A stretch of 52,476 nt of DNA, from the NCBI RefSeq assembly GCF_003056405.1, contig NZ_PYVZ01000022.1, positions 1 to 52,476 on the forward strand, read 5' to 3'. The position numbers and the translations under genes were made by a program. Numbering within the stretch: the first letter of the stretch is position 1; each line of letters opens with the position of its first letter. The notes below the pieces were generated by a model. The model worked only from the letters and a program-made list of their open reading frames with translations, did not search any database and was not told where the DNA came from. This DNA comes from Devosia indica (GTDB lineage Bacteria; Pseudomonadota; Alphaproteobacteria; Rhizobiales; Devosiaceae). Positions 1 to 9,767 of the stretch are shown piece after piece.

Positions 1-98
1 ACAGCGGCAACCATGAGCACGGCATCATGGCCTTCACCGAAGATGGCATTGATCATCTACGCCATCTCATTGAAGAGAAACAATCAGCCACGAACTGA
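1..98 (+). CDS. C-terminal end of an unidentified protein (partial)
   Basis: An open frame runs in from the left edge (codons in phase from base 3) and stops with TGA at 96-98, giving about 31 residues. The peptide contains SGNHEHGIMAFTEDG followed by an amphipathic helix-like tail (IDHLRHLIEEKQSATN). Composition and codon usage look like a real C-terminus, unlike the other frames here. The piece is too short to assign to a family. It converges on the minus-strand spike base and small-peptide genes. Confidence 0.5.
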   Translation, partial: SGNHEHGIMAFTEDGIDHLRHLIEEKQSATN

Positions 99-123
99 CA
101 GCGCCGTGGCCCTCAGCGGAGGC

Positions 124-228
124 TTACCCATTGATCCGATACAGCCCTTCTGCAAACGAGAGGGCATATGGCGCGCCCGACAGCCGATCGCCGACGCGGC
201 CTGCCTGGCCCAGCGAGAGACCAATCAT
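124..228 (-). CDS. 34-residue peptide coupled to the spike base gene
   Basis: A short minus-strand frame starts with an ATG that shares its first base with the spike base stop codon (TAATG at 226-230), an arrangement typical of translational coupling. The peptide begins MIGLSLGQAGRVGDRLSG and ends in FAEGLYRING. It is glycine-rich with no transmembrane segment or signal peptide, and stops with TAA at 124-126. Inference: it is a small partner of the upstream spike/tail-type protein. I do not recognise a family. Alternatively the frame is open by chance; the exact TAATG junction argues against that. Confidence 0.4.
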   Translation of the reverse strand: MIGLSLGQAGRVGDRLSGAPYALSFAEGLYRING

Positions 229-494
229 TACGACAGCCCCACGATATCGGTCGCTGTCGTGCCGGTAGCACGCACCCGCTGAAGGCGCAGGGGCAACAGG
301 CTTCCCGCTGGAACGTTGGGCAGGACCAGCTCGGCGCCCGATACGAATGTCACCGCCAGGGCACCGGACGACCCGACATAGATCGCGCGCGTAATCTCGC
401 TGAGATCCGTCGCGTCATTAGGGGTGATGGCAAAGCCATGCGTGGCCGGGGCATCCAGCGCCTGCGTATGAGTAGAGTAACGATCGTTTGGCAT
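228..494 (-). CDS. Spike base protein, RCAP_Rcc01079-like family
   Basis: The product is 88 residues and starts MPNDRYSTHTQALDAPATHG. The body (AITPNDATDLSEITRAIYVG, then VLPNVPAGSLLPLRLQRV and TGTTATDIVGL) matches what I know of the small spike base family named after Rhodobacter capsulatus rcc01079, which belongs to the gene transfer agent head spikes. The start at 494 is preferred over an upstream ATG at 596 because AGGAG lies just ahead of it and the longer frame runs into the terminator of the RTX gene. No capsid, portal or tail genes are nearby, so this is an isolated phage/GTA-type gene. Its role outside a particle is unknown. Confidence 0.75.
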   Translation of the reverse strand: MPNDRYSTHTQALDAPATHGFAITPNDATDLSEITRAIYVGSSGALAVTFVSGAELVLPNVPAGSLLPLRLQRVRATGTTATDIVGLS

Positions 495-590
495 CCATGT
501 GCTCCTGGTTTCCTGCGCGGGCCTGCGAGCCCGTGATCTCATGGTCCCTGTAGACAATAAGACTGCGCTGAACAGCGGGGATAACTCGCC

Positions 591-621
591 AAACAAAAAC
601 CCCGGCCGAGACCGGCCGGGG
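591..621 (-). terminator. Rho-independent terminator of the RTX gene
   Basis: On the minus strand an 8-bp GC stem (CCCCGGCC at 600-607 pairing with GGCCGGGG at 614-621, loop 6 nt) is followed by TTTTTGTTT (591-599). It lies 28 bp past the stop codon of the giant RTX gene. Confidence 0.88.
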
Positions 622-649
622 CTGCAATATTTAGCTGAGGCGAGAAGCG

Positions 650-3600
650 TCAGGCGATGAACAGGTCGTCGTCGACGCGCGTGCCATTCCCGAAGTCGAG
701 CACTTCGTCCAGCATCAGGTCGGTGACCGTCTGCTGCTGCGACACAAGGCCAGATGGCAGGACACTGATCGAGTCATCGCCATTGAGCAGGAAGATGTCG
801 TCGGTGGCGTCACCGTCGTAGTTGCCCACGGCCAGCACCGCACCGGCACCCAGCATGCCCACACCCACATTGGCACCGCCGCCGCTGAGATACGATGTGT
901 AGCCGATCGTGCCGCCATTGCTGTTGTCAACGGTCTGGAACAGCAGATCGTCATTGCCGTCGCCATTGAAGTCACCAACGCCAATCAGGTCACGGCCAAT
1001 CTGGAAGCCGATATTGGTGTAGCTGTTGTTGGCAAGATCATAGGCGGCAACCCAACCACTTGCGGACTTGAAGATGACGTCCTGGCTGTTGTCACCATTC
1101 AGATCGGCCAGCCCGATGACTTCACGGCCATTGATACCGCCAAGACCCATGTAGGTCGTGCCGCCATTGACCTGGGCAGACAGATATCCATTGCCCTTGT
1201 TCATCATCAGGATGTCGTCCTTGCCGTCACCGTCAAGGTCTCCGACAGCCAGGATTTCATGGTTTGGCAGCGAACGCAGACCAACCCCGCCGACACCCGG
1301 CTTGATATAGCCAAGCCAGCCGCTGGAGCTATAGGTCAGGACATCGTCCTTGCCGTCGCCATTGAAATCGCCGACCGCAGCAACACTCTGGAAGCCAACG
1401 CCCACAAGGGCATCGCCATCTGTCACATAATGCCAGCCATTCGGGTTCTTGATGAGCTGGTCCTGGGTGCCGTCGCCATCAAAGTCGCCGATACCAACCT
1501 TGTAATCCCAATCAAAGGCAAAGCCGTTGAACTCGAGATTCTCGACCCCGTCGAGCACCGTGGTGCCGTCACTGCCAATGATGGTCTTGGTGGCCGTATC
1601 GATGCGATAGGACCCAATGCCACCGTCGAACACCGCCGTGTCGATGCCGTCGCCGCCGAAGATGAAGTCATCCCCGCCATAGCCGGCAAGACGGTCATTT
1701 CCGAGGCCGCCATGCAGCTCGTTGGCGCTCGAATTGCCTTCCAGGACGTCGTCGAAGTCCGAACCCTTCAGGTTTTCCACATGGCGCAGCGACGTCGAGT
1801 TGCTACCCCAGCTGGCCGAGCCCCAGGCAGAACCTTCATTGAGGAAGGCAATGACCGCAGCACTTGCACTGGAAGCGTCGAAGGTATCAAGGCCACCGCC
1901 AGCACTGATGAAGTCCGTGCCGTTGGACGCCAGGAACACGTTGTTCCCTGTGGTACCCACGATCGAGTCGTTCCCGGTCGAACCGCGAACATTCTCGAAG
2001 CCTGACAGGGTGTGGCTGACCCCGCTCCCCGACACCGTCCCGTTCAGGATGATGTTAAGGCCGTTGGACAGGCCGCTATAGTCGACCAGATCGTTCTCAC
2101 CATCACCGCCGTTCAGCGTGTGGCCAAGGCCCGCTGCTGCCCGATAGATGTCGTCACCGCCGCCCATGTTCAACGTAAGCTGATCGAAGGCGCTGCCGCT
2201 GGCGTCAACCTCGTGGTTGCCGGCACCCAACGTGATGTCGAACCGCTCGACGCTGTTGTAGTTCACCGTCAGGCTACCCACGGACAGGCTGCTCGAACCG
2301 ATCGTGACAGTGCCGTCCCCGGCCACCGAGGAGGCATCGATCTTGAGCGTGTCGCTGCCCGCTCCACCGTCGAAGGTGTCGCTACCCTGGCCGATCTCAT
2401 AGATGAACGTGTCATTGCCCGAACCGGCAAACACGCCATCGGAGTGCTCAGTGCCCGAAATCGACTGGCCACCGCTGTTGAGCCCGTAGAGCCCGACTTC
2501 GCGCACGCTGGCGTCGAACGTGTTGGGACCAACGATCGAACCGGCGTCGACCACAGCATCGAACAGACCCACGCCAACATGCTCGAACCCGCTATTGGCA
2601 AACGCGTTGCCCGACACGGAGATGTTGCTGCTGCCCGGATAGGCATCGACCGAGACACCGACATTGTTGCCGTCAAACAGGTTGTCGCCAACGGCGATAT
2701 TCTCGCCACCATTGACATAAATGCCTGTCGCCCAGCCGTGGAAAGCGCTGCCCGACACGTCAAGCCCGCTACCCGCACCGCCGATATTGGTTTCAATACC
2801 TATGCCCGAGTAAGCCACCGCATCCTGCACGAAGAGGCTGTTGACCACGACCAGACCCGTTGCGGCCGCGGTCAGTGCCGCACCCGCCCCGTCCTTCGAG
2901 AACTTGACGCCCTCGATACGCACGCCTTCCGCCTGAACCAGCAGGTTGCCGTCGATCACGCTTTCCGAGCCGGTGCGACCGGCGGCATCATCCTCGGCAC
3001 GGATACCGATAATGGTCAGCCCGGCCTTGGAAGCGCCGATAACGCCACCACCGAAGGCACCTTCGGACAACAGGATCGTGTCGAGCCCAGTAGCCGCGTC
3101 AATCGCGTCCTGCAGCGTGGCAAAGCCATTCGCTCCCACGATCAGCACGCGGCCTTCCGAGGCCGAGTCGGCGAACTCGAGAATTTCGACACCGGAGACG
3201 GTTTCGACACCATCGTCCGAGGTGATCTCGCCGGACGAGACCAGATCGCTCAGATCGACATTTTCACGGTTGAAGCCGAGCTTGACCGTGTCGACACCAT
3301 CGCCACCCACATAGGTGTCGAGCCCTGCGCCACCGTCCAGTACGTCATTGCCGGCGCCGCCGTCCATGATGTCGTTGCCCTCACCGCCATAAAGGGTGTC
3401 GTTGCCGCCACCGCCATAGATGACGTCATCGCCACCAAGACCGTAGAAGGTGTGCTCGGCATTGTTGCTGGCGCTGAGATCACCGAAGAACTTGTCGACA
3501 AGCTCGGTGCCGGTGACCTCCTGATCGGAGTTCGCGGCATAGATGCTGACGTTCTTGTCCGCGGTGTCGAAGGTGTTCGTATCGCTTATGAACGTGCTCA

Positions 3601-6600
3601 GATCCACATTTGCGGCATTCACGGCCACCGCGATATGGGCGCCGGCGCTGCTCTGGAAGTCGTTGCCCGAGACGTCGGACAGTGCCGGATCATCGATATT
3701 GATGGCATTGCCGTTGCCAACGAAGGTGTTGCCAGTAACGATCGCACCGGGACCATCGTTGAAGTAGATGCCGGACCGCAGTTCGACGATCATGTTGTCC
3801 GTGACCGTCAGATTGTCTGCGTTGCCGGTCGTGATGATGCCGCGTGTGCTGCCATCCGTCGGATAGTCACCGTCGAGAACCGAGTTAGTAATCGCGATGC
3901 CATCGGCGTCCACATAGATCAGGCGGCCGACAGTTGCCGCGCCGTCTTCAAAGCGTACACCATCGAGCGTGCTGTTGTCGGAACCGGTACCAAAGCTGAT
4001 CGAGCCGGAGATGATCGTCTCGTCGCCGCGCAGAACATCCGTGCCCCCAAGCCCGGAATTGGCACCCAGGAAAGTCAGGCTCTTGGTGACGGAGAGGACT
4101 TCCGCGAAGGTGCCGGCACCGATGACGATCGTGTCGCCGGACGCGGCTCCATTGATGGCCGCCTGGATCGACATGCCGTTCAGGACGACATACGTGTTCG
4201 ATCCCGGAGTATCGCCGATACGGATCAGCTCAACGCCGGTGATGTCGTCGGCCTTGGCCATGACATCGGCTGCCTCCGTGCCGTCGGCGAACACCAGAAG
4301 GTCTGTGCCTTCGCCGCCAGCCAGAGACGTGTCGGCAAGCTCGCCATAGAGCGTGTCGTCGCCCTCGCCGCCGTCGAGGCTGTCGGCCCCAGCGCCGCCG
4401 TACAGCACGTCATTGCCGGCGCCACCTTCGATGGTGTCGTTGCCCTCACCGCCATAAAGGGTGTCGTTGCCGCCACCGCCATAGATGACGTCATCGCCAC
4501 CAAGACCGTAGAAGGTGTGCTCGGCATTGTTGCTGGCGCTGAGATCACCGAAGAACTTGTCGACAAGCTCGGTGCCGGTGACCTCCTGATCGGAGTTCGC
4601 GGCATAGATGCTGACGTTCTTGTCCGCGGTGTCGAAGGTGTTCGTATCGCTTATGAACGTGCTCAGATCCACATTTGCGGCATTCACGGCCACCGCGATA
4701 TGGGCGCCGGCGCTGCTCTGGAAGTCGTTGCCCGAGACGTCGGACAGTGCCGGATCATCGATATTGATGGCATTGCCGTTGCCAACGAAGGTGTTGCCAG
4801 TAACGATCGCACCGGGACCATCGTTGAAGTAGATGCCGGACCGCAGTTCGACGATCATGTTGTCCGTGACCGTCAGATTGTCTGCGTTGCCGGTCGTGAT
4901 GATGCCGCGTGTGCTGCCATCCGTCGGATAGTCACCGTCGAGAACCGAGTTAGTAATCGCGATGCCATCGGCGTCCACATAGATCAGGCGGCCGACAGTT
5001 GCCGCGCCGTCTTCAAAGCGTACACCATCGAGCGTGCTGTTGTCGGAACCGGTACCAAAGCTGATCGAGCCGGAGATGATCGTCTCGTCGCCGCGCAGAA
5101 CATCCGTGCCCCCAAGCCCGGAATTGGCACCCAGGAAAGTCAGGCTCTTGGTGACGGAGAGGACTTCCGCGAAGGTGCCGGCACCGATGACGATCGTGTC
5201 GCCGGACGCGGCTCCATTGATGGCCGCCTGGATCGACATGCCGTTCAGGACGACATACGTGTTCGATCCCGGAGTATCGCCGATACGGATCAGCTCAACG
5301 CCGGTGATGTCGTCGGCCTTGGCCATGACATCGGCTGCCTCCGTGCCGTCGGCGAACACCAGAAGGTCTGTGCCTTCGCCGCCAGCCAGAGACGTGTCGG
5401 CAAGCTCGCCATAGAGCGTGTCGTCGCCCTCGCCGCCGTCGAGGCTGTCGGCCCCAGCGCCGCCGTACAGTACGTCATTGCCGGCGCCACCTTCGATGGT
5501 GTCGGCGCCCTCATCGCCATACAGGGTGTCGTTGCCACCACCGCCGTTGAGAACGTTGTCGCCACTGTTGCCAGTGATGTCGTTATTTTCATCATTGCCG
5601 GTAACGTTGACGTTGGCGCCCAGGCCTTCGGCATAGTCGGCCAGCTCGATGCTGGTCACGCCGTTGCCGAGTTCCAGCGTCAGGTCGGTGTCGGCATTGA
5701 GTTCCTTCACGATCAGGCCGTCGGTCACGATGGTCTGCGTGCCGGCCTCATCCGCGCTTTTCGAAACCAGAACGGCATTGCCTTCTTCCGCATCAGCGGA
5801 AGCCGAACCGACGTCCTTATGCAGCGTGAATCCGTTGGAGTGGGCAATATTGCCGCCACCAAGGTCGGTCTGCGCGTCGTGATACTGCAGGCTGTCGCCG
5901 TCATTGGTCACAAAGGCATAGGTCTCGATGGTGTTGTCGGCGATGAAATCGTCGACAAACGCGCGATCCGGCATGAAGTTCAGATCGTCCGAACGAGCGT
6001 ACAGATAGCTCTGGTTCGGATCATTGAACGTGTTGCCTTCAACGACCGGCATGGCCACCTCGGCATTGCGCCAGGCCACTTGGTCATCATTGCCCGTGAT
6101 GATGATGCCACCGCGATAGGCGGGATCGGCATTGTTGTTCACGAACTGATTGTTGACCACAAGGATCAGTTCCGACGGCGCATTGGCGCCATTCAGGCCC
6201 ACACCATTGGCCACTACAACACTGCCCTCGACGATGTTGCCGTCAATGGTCAGCGTCTGGATCTGTGACACCCAGTTGCTGCCGGTACCAACCGGCACGG
6301 AACGATCGTTCACATAGACGGAAGAGGCGACGTCCACTTCACCAGGAGCCCCGACGGTGCTGCCGGTCAGGACAAAGTTGTCACCAACAACCTCGACGAC
6401 CTTGTTGATCACCGACAAAGGTGAGCCATTCCAGGCCGTTGGGGTGGCTTCCAGCGTCAGACCATTGATGCTCACATCATCAGCGGTGACAAAGAAGTGC
6501 GTGCCCCAGCCGCTCTGCCGTTCGGACTGAATGACCGGCGCGTCTTCGCTTGCGGCATTCACAAGATTGCCGGCGCTATCCACGCCCTGCAGCGTCACGG

Positions 6601-9364
6601 ACTTGTTGATCAGCAGGCCCAGCGGGTTGTTGCCGGAATTGGTGCCCGGCAGACCCTGAGCGTGCTCAGCGGTCGGCGAAGCAGTGAAATCCGCCGATTC
6701 GACATAGGGGTTCTCGCCGGCCGCGACCAGGATGGTCTCACCACCCGCTGCAGCATCAATCGCCGCCTGGACCGAGGTGAACCCGCCGTCAGCGAGCTGG
6801 TCGACCAGCAGGTACACATCCGAGCCGATTTCGACACGCTCGATACCGCTCAGGGTGTCCGCAACTTCACCGTCCTTCCAGATCACCCATTGACCATCGA
6901 CAATCCGGAGTTCGCCGGCATCCGCCCCGAACTGGACAGTGTCGATACCGCCCTCACCGTCATATTCGTCGACGCCTGGGCTATCGACAAAGGTGTCAGA
7001 GCCCTCGCCACCGGCCAGATCGTCGTCAACCAGGCCGCCTTCAATGACGTTCGGCTGTGCGCCACCCTGCCAGTCGACTGGAGTATTGAGTGCATCGACG
7101 CCAACATATGTACCGTTGCCGATGATGCTGACACCGTCTTCCAACGTGTTGCCCTCGCCGAACTCGGCGTAGCTCGTGTCATTTTCGTCATAACCGACCG
7201 CGACGGCGCTACCATTGCCGGTAATATTGCTGTTTGTGATGACGACCGAAGTACCATCACCGTAATAGGTCGTTGCCAGAATGCCCGCAGACCCCGAACC
7301 GTCACCGGCGCCGCCAGTATTGCCGGTAATCGTGACATGGTCGACTGTGATCTGGCCGCCGGCACCTGCTTCGATGCCGTAGTCCAGATGCGCGCCATCG
7401 CCCTTGCCCGTGAAGGTGCTGTGGCTCACGCTACCGGTGGTATCATCGCGGAAATGGGCGCCGATACGCTGGATGTTATAGAAATCGGAGTTGCTGATAT
7501 CGGCATGGCCGAACTGAACCGCCACACCCGTACCGACATACTGCGCATAATAAACGTCATAGACGGCGACATTGTCGATCGTGGCGTTGCCCACGACACG
7601 AATGGCCTGTGACACCAATTGGCCCGTACCGTTTACCGCAAGGTCCGAAATAGTGGCATTGACCCCATCGGCAACAAAGATCGCCCCGCGGGCATCCCCG
7701 CTATTGGTGGTGTTGTAGTCGATATGCAGCGTGGTGTCGCTCTTGCCCTGACCTTTGATGGTAACGTCGCGGTCAATGACGACCTGAGCTCCACCAAGAT
7801 TGAACGTGCCGTCAGCGAGCAGGACGGTATCGCCACCATTGACGTCTGCAGACGCAACGGCGCCGGCGAAACCCAGTTCGCTACCGCCACCTACCAGCCA
7901 GGTCGAGGTCGCATCGTTGAACTGCACTTCTTCAATGCCGGTGAGGATGACGGTTTGGGCCGCTTCACCCTCTCCCGTCGTCACGGTCCATGCACCATTG
8001 ACGAAGGCGATCGTTGCATCGCCCGAGGCGACGTCTAGAACCAGCTTGTCGGTACCCTCTCCGCCCTGAACAATGTCGTTGCCACCAAGGGTCTCGATGG
8101 TGTCATTGCCGGCGCCACCAACCAAAATATTGTCGCCGACGGTACCAACCAGGGTGTCGTTCCCCTGGCCGCCAATGGCGCGCTCGACACTCACAAGGGT
8201 CGTGTCGATACCTGCGCCGGTCGCCGTCCCCGCTGACAGGTTAATCTCGACATCGCCAGTGGCCGAGCTGGCATTGAACGCATCATTGCCACCGCGCCCA
8301 TCGATCTGGTCTTCGCCAGCCGATGCGAAAAAGACATTGTCGCCGGAATTGCCGTAAATGACATCATTGCCGTCGCCGCCGGCGACGTTTTCGATGCTCT
8401 GCAGATTATCAAAGCCGGTTTCAGCACCACCGAACGCAATGCCGGAGCTCAGATCAACGAACGCGCCACCGTCATTGTTTTCGGCAACGCTATAGGTATC
8501 ACTGCCCTCGCCACCCTCAATAGTCTGGTTGCCGGCCTCAGCCACGAACCAGTCATTGCCAGCCGTGCCAGTGGCATCGGTCTGGATTGTGGTCACCAGC
8601 GCGTCTTCGGTGTTGACGAAAGTGCTGTCCGCGCTGGCGGCAGCCGCGGCGCGGGCAGAAGCTTCATCGGGATAGCCCGTGACTACACCCGACGTTGTGA
8701 CCACGAAGAAGCGGTCGCCGACGATGTCGCCCTGGCGACCGTCCAGATCGATCTGCGCAGGCGAGAGGCCGGCGGCGAGGTCGAAGGCGATCGTTTTTCC
8801 CAGCAGAGCATTGTCGCCCACCGTACCGGTACCCGAATAGATCGGACGTGTACCAAAGGCTTCGGCGGCTTCAGTGCGCACACCGGAATTGAAGTCAACG
8901 ATGACATCTTCGGTCAGTTCGTATCCATCACCATAGGCTGTGGGGAAACGTGCATTCGTCGCGCCATCAGTGACATTGCCAAGGATATTGTCGTGGAACG
9001 ACTGACCGGGGCCATTCGGGCGCAGCTTGGCAATGTCGAGAATGGCCGGATGGCCTTCGCTCAGGTAGGCAACATAGGCATTGCCCAGCTCCATGAACGC
9101 CAGATTGACGGCGAGGGCCGCGTCTCCGCGAACGGCGCCCGGATCGCTCAGGATTGCGGCAAGGTCGTCGAACGGCGCGCCAAGACCGGCGACGGCATCG
9201 ATCGAAGACGCGAGCGTGAATGGGTCGATATTGGTGTCATAGCCGACACCGGAGAGCACGGCGCCACCAGCGCCTGGCGACGGTGAGTTCAGAATCTGCA
9301 CATAGATGGCGTCGAGCTGAACCCAAGCAGCCTTGAACTGCTCGGCAGTGATGGAAATGGCCAT
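650..9364 (-). CDS. Giant type I-secreted RTX / beta-helix / FG-GAP repeat protein
   Basis: The product is 2904 residues, acidic, rich in Gly/Asp/Asn and almost free of Cys, with no N-terminal signal peptide, as expected of a type I secretion substrate. Calcium-binding RTX nonapeptides (GGxGxDxLx type, e.g. GGAGNDVLYGGAGADSLDGG) occur from about residue 265 in several blocks. Between them lie five pectin-lyase-like right-handed beta-helix segments, each opened by a QAAIDAA...GDTI-type turn, near residues 490, 860, 1370, 1725 and 2075. Residues ~2620-2850 hold six FG-GAP/VCBS-type calcium loops (GDFDGDGTQD, GDFNGDGKDD and relatives). The C-terminus ends in an aliphatic/acidic tail (VDDDLFIA), consistent with an uncleaved secretion signal. 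Residues ~1290-2000 carry two copies of a 355-residue unit. The exporter genes lie just upstream on the same strand. A surface or biofilm-matrix adhesin is the likeliest role; a polysaccharide-active beta-helix enzyme is possible but no catalytic motif was recognised. Confidence 0.9.
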   Translation of the reverse strand: MAISITAEQFKAAWVQLDAIYVQILNSPSPGAGGAVLSGVGYDTNIDPFTLASSIDAVAGLGAPFDDLAAILSDPGAVRGDAALAVNLAFMELGNAYVAYLSEGHPAILDIAKLRPNGPGQSFHDNILGNVTDGATNARFPTAYGDGYELTEDVIVDFNSGVRTEAAEAFGTRPIYSGTGTVGDNALLGKTIAFDLAAGLSPAQIDLDGRQGDIVGDRFFVVTTSGVVTGYPDEASARAAAAASADSTFVNTEDALVTTIQTDATGTAGNDWFVAEAGNQTIEGGEGSDTYSVAENNDGGAFVDLSSGIAFGGAETGFDNLQSIENVAGGDGNDVIYGNSGDNVFFASAGEDQIDGRGGNDAFNASSATGDVEINLSAGTATGAGIDTTLVSVERAIGGQGNDTLVGTVGDNILVGGAGNDTIETLGGNDIVQGGEGTDKLVLDVASGDATIAFVNGAWTVTTGEGEAAQTVILTGIEEVQFNDATSTWLVGGGSELGFAGAVASADVNGGDTVLLADGTFNLGGAQVVIDRDVTIKGQGKSDTTLHIDYNTTNSGDARGAIFVADGVNATISDLAVNGTGQLVSQAIRVVGNATIDNVAVYDVYYAQYVGTGVAVQFGHADISNSDFYNIQRIGAHFRDDTTGSVSHSTFTGKGDGAHLDYGIEAGAGGQITVDHVTITGNTGGAGDGSGSAGILATTYYGDGTSVVITNSNITGNGSAVAVGYDENDTSYAEFGEGNTLEDGVSIIGNGTYVGVDALNTPVDWQGGAQPNVIEGGLVDDDLAGGEGSDTFVDSPGVDEYDGEGGIDTVQFGADAGELRIVDGQWVIWKDGEVADTLSGIERVEIGSDVYLLVDQLADGGFTSVQAAIDAAAGGETILVAAGENPYVESADFTASPTAEHAQGLPGTNSGNNPLGLLINKSVTLQGVDSAGNLVNAASEDAPVIQSERQSGWGTHFFVTADDVSINGLTLEATPTAWNGSPLSVINKVVEVVGDNFVLTGSTVGAPGEVDVASSVYVNDRSVPVGTGSNWVSQIQTLTIDGNIVEGSVVVANGVGLNGANAPSELILVVNNQFVNNNADPAYRGGIIITGNDDQVAWRNAEVAMPVVEGNTFNDPNQSYLYARSDDLNFMPDRAFVDDFIADNTIETYAFVTNDGDSLQYHDAQTDLGGGNIAHSNGFTLHKDVGSASADAEEGNAVLVSKSADEAGTQTIVTDGLIVKELNADTDLTLELGNGVTSIELADYAEGLGANVNVTGNDENNDITGNSGDNVLNGGGGNDTLYGDEGADTIEGGAGNDVLYGGAGADSLDGGEGDDTLYGELADTSLAGGEGTDLLVFADGTEAADVMAKADDITGVELIRIGDTPGSNTYVVLNGMSIQAAINGAASGDTIVIGAGTFAEVLSVTKSLTFLGANSGLGGTDVLRGDETIISGSISFGTGSDNSTLDGVRFEDGAATVGRLIYVDADGIAITNSVLDGDYPTDGSTRGIITTGNADNLTVTDNMIVELRSGIYFNDGPGAIVTGNTFVGNGNAINIDDPALSDVSGNDFQSSAGAHIAVAVNAANVDLSTFISDTNTFDTADKNVSIYAANSDQEVTGTELVDKFFGDLSASNNAEHTFYGLGGDDVIYGGGGNDTLYGGEGNDTIEGGAGNDVLYGGAGADSLDGGEGDDTLYGELADTSLAGGEGTDLLVFADGTEAADVMAKADDITGVELIRIGDTPGSNTYVVLNGMSIQAAINGAASGDTIVIGAGTFAEVLSVTKSLTFLGANSGLGGTDVLRGDETIISGSISFGTGSDNSTLDGVRFEDGAATVGRLIYVDADGIAITNSVLDGDYPTDGSTRGIITTGNADNLTVTDNMIVELRSGIYFNDGPGAIVTGNTFVGNGNAINIDDPALSDVSGNDFQSSAGAHIAVAVNAANVDLSTFISDTNTFDTADKNVSIYAANSDQEVTGTELVDKFFGDLSASNNAEHTFYGLGGDDVIYGGGGNDTLYGGEGNDIMDGGAGNDVLDGGAGLDTYVGGDGVDTVKLGFNRENVDLSDLVSSGEITSDDGVETVSGVEILEFADSASEGRVLIVGANGFATLQDAIDAATGLDTILLSEGAFGGGVIGASKAGLTIIGIRAEDDAAGRTGSESVIDGNLLVQAEGVRIEGVKFSKDGAGAALTAAATGLVVVNSLFVQDAVAYSGIGIETNIGGAGSGLDVSGSAFHGWATGIYVNGGENIAVGDNLFDGNNVGVSVDAYPGSSNISVSGNAFANSGFEHVGVGLFDAVVDAGSIVGPNTFDASVREVGLYGLNSGGQSISGTEHSDGVFAGSGNDTFIYEIGQGSDTFDGGAGSDTLKIDASSVAGDGTVTIGSSSLSVGSLTVNYNSVERFDITLGAGNHEVDASGSAFDQLTLNMGGGDDIYRAAAGLGHTLNGGDGENDLVDYSGLSNGLNIILNGTVSGSGVSHTLSGFENVRGSTGNDSIVGTTGNNVFLASNGTDFISAGGGLDTFDASSASAAVIAFLNEGSAWGSASWGSNSTSLRHVENLKGSDFDDVLEGNSSANELHGGLGNDRLAGYGGDDFIFGGDGIDTAVFDGGIGSYRIDTATKTIIGSDGTTVLDGVENLEFNGFAFDWDYKVGIGDFDGDGTQDQLIKNPNGWHYVTDGDALVGVGFQSVAAVGDFNGDGKDDVLTYSSSGWLGYIKPGVGGVGLRSLPNHEILAVGDLDGDGKDDILMMNKGNGYLSAQVNGGTTYMGLGGINGREVIGLADLNGDNSQDVIFKSASGWVAAYDLANNSYTNIGFQIGRDLIGVGDFNGDGNDDLLFQTVDNSNGGTIGYTSYLSGGGANVGVGMLGAGAVLAVGNYDGDATDDIFLLNGDDSISVLPSGLVSQQQTVTDLMLDEVLDFGNGTRVDDDLFIA
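3371..5500 (-). repeat. Tandem in-frame 1065-bp duplication inside the RTX gene
   Basis: The segment 3371-4435 is repeated at 4436-5500 with a period of exactly 1065 bp (355 codons). In the lines compared by eye I saw no difference from 3371 to 4405. The first mismatch is C at 4406 against T at 5471, and the copies diverge after about 4435/5500. The unit contains one beta-helix domain plus its flanking RTX nonapeptides. Even synonymous sites match, so the duplication is very recent or kept uniform by gene conversion. Confidence 0.93.
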
Positions 9365-9767
9365 TTAAAGTACCCCAAATTACTGACAATGCAGTTGGGA
9401 TACCGGCACCCCCGTCCCCTACTGCCGACCGCCACCATATGTGCCAGTATGAAACAGAGCAAGATGAGATGATTACTTTTCGTTAATTTCGCAATTGTAA
9501 AACTTGTGTAACAGTGCGGGCATAGCGCAAAGTCGCTGATTTCGTGGGACCTTGAGACTGTAACCTTGGAGCTCTGCCTCTCGATAAATAGCTGCAACAC
9601 AAAATGAGGATTGTGCCGTCAAGTCCAAAGAAGGCGCGGTACAAGAATTGCAATAGTCAAAATACGCTAACCGGCGTGGGCGGCACACATATCGCCACGA
9701 GGACGACCAGCATGTCAGCCCCGCATTGGCCAAGACGGCGGCGTCCCATAGTGGCCCAACCATCAGG
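9365..9767. other. 403-bp gene-free stretch between adaptor and RTX gene
   Basis: This stretch is more AT-rich than its flanks, especially 9460-9660. No convincing coding frame was found. It presumably holds the RTX gene's own promoter and leader, since the exporter operon ends at 9768. I could not pick a specific -35/-10 pair. The RTX start at 9364 has only a weak ribosome site (TGGGGTAC). Confidence 0.5.

Noticed and set aside
2012..6268. 1418-residue open frame on the plus strand opposite the RTX gene
   Set aside because: It is an antisense by-product of the repetitive, GC-rich RTX sequence. It repeats with the same 1065-bp period, has no ribosome site and no recognisable domain.
650..9364. 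CRISPR-like regular repeats
   Set aside because: The short repeats are in-frame RTX nonapeptide codons of variable spacing, not direct repeats with unique spacers.
9050..9364. LapA-type retention module and LapG cleavage site in the RTX N-terminus
   Set aside because: No TAAG/AAAG-type di-alanine site or retention-like fold signature was visible in the first ~110 residues.
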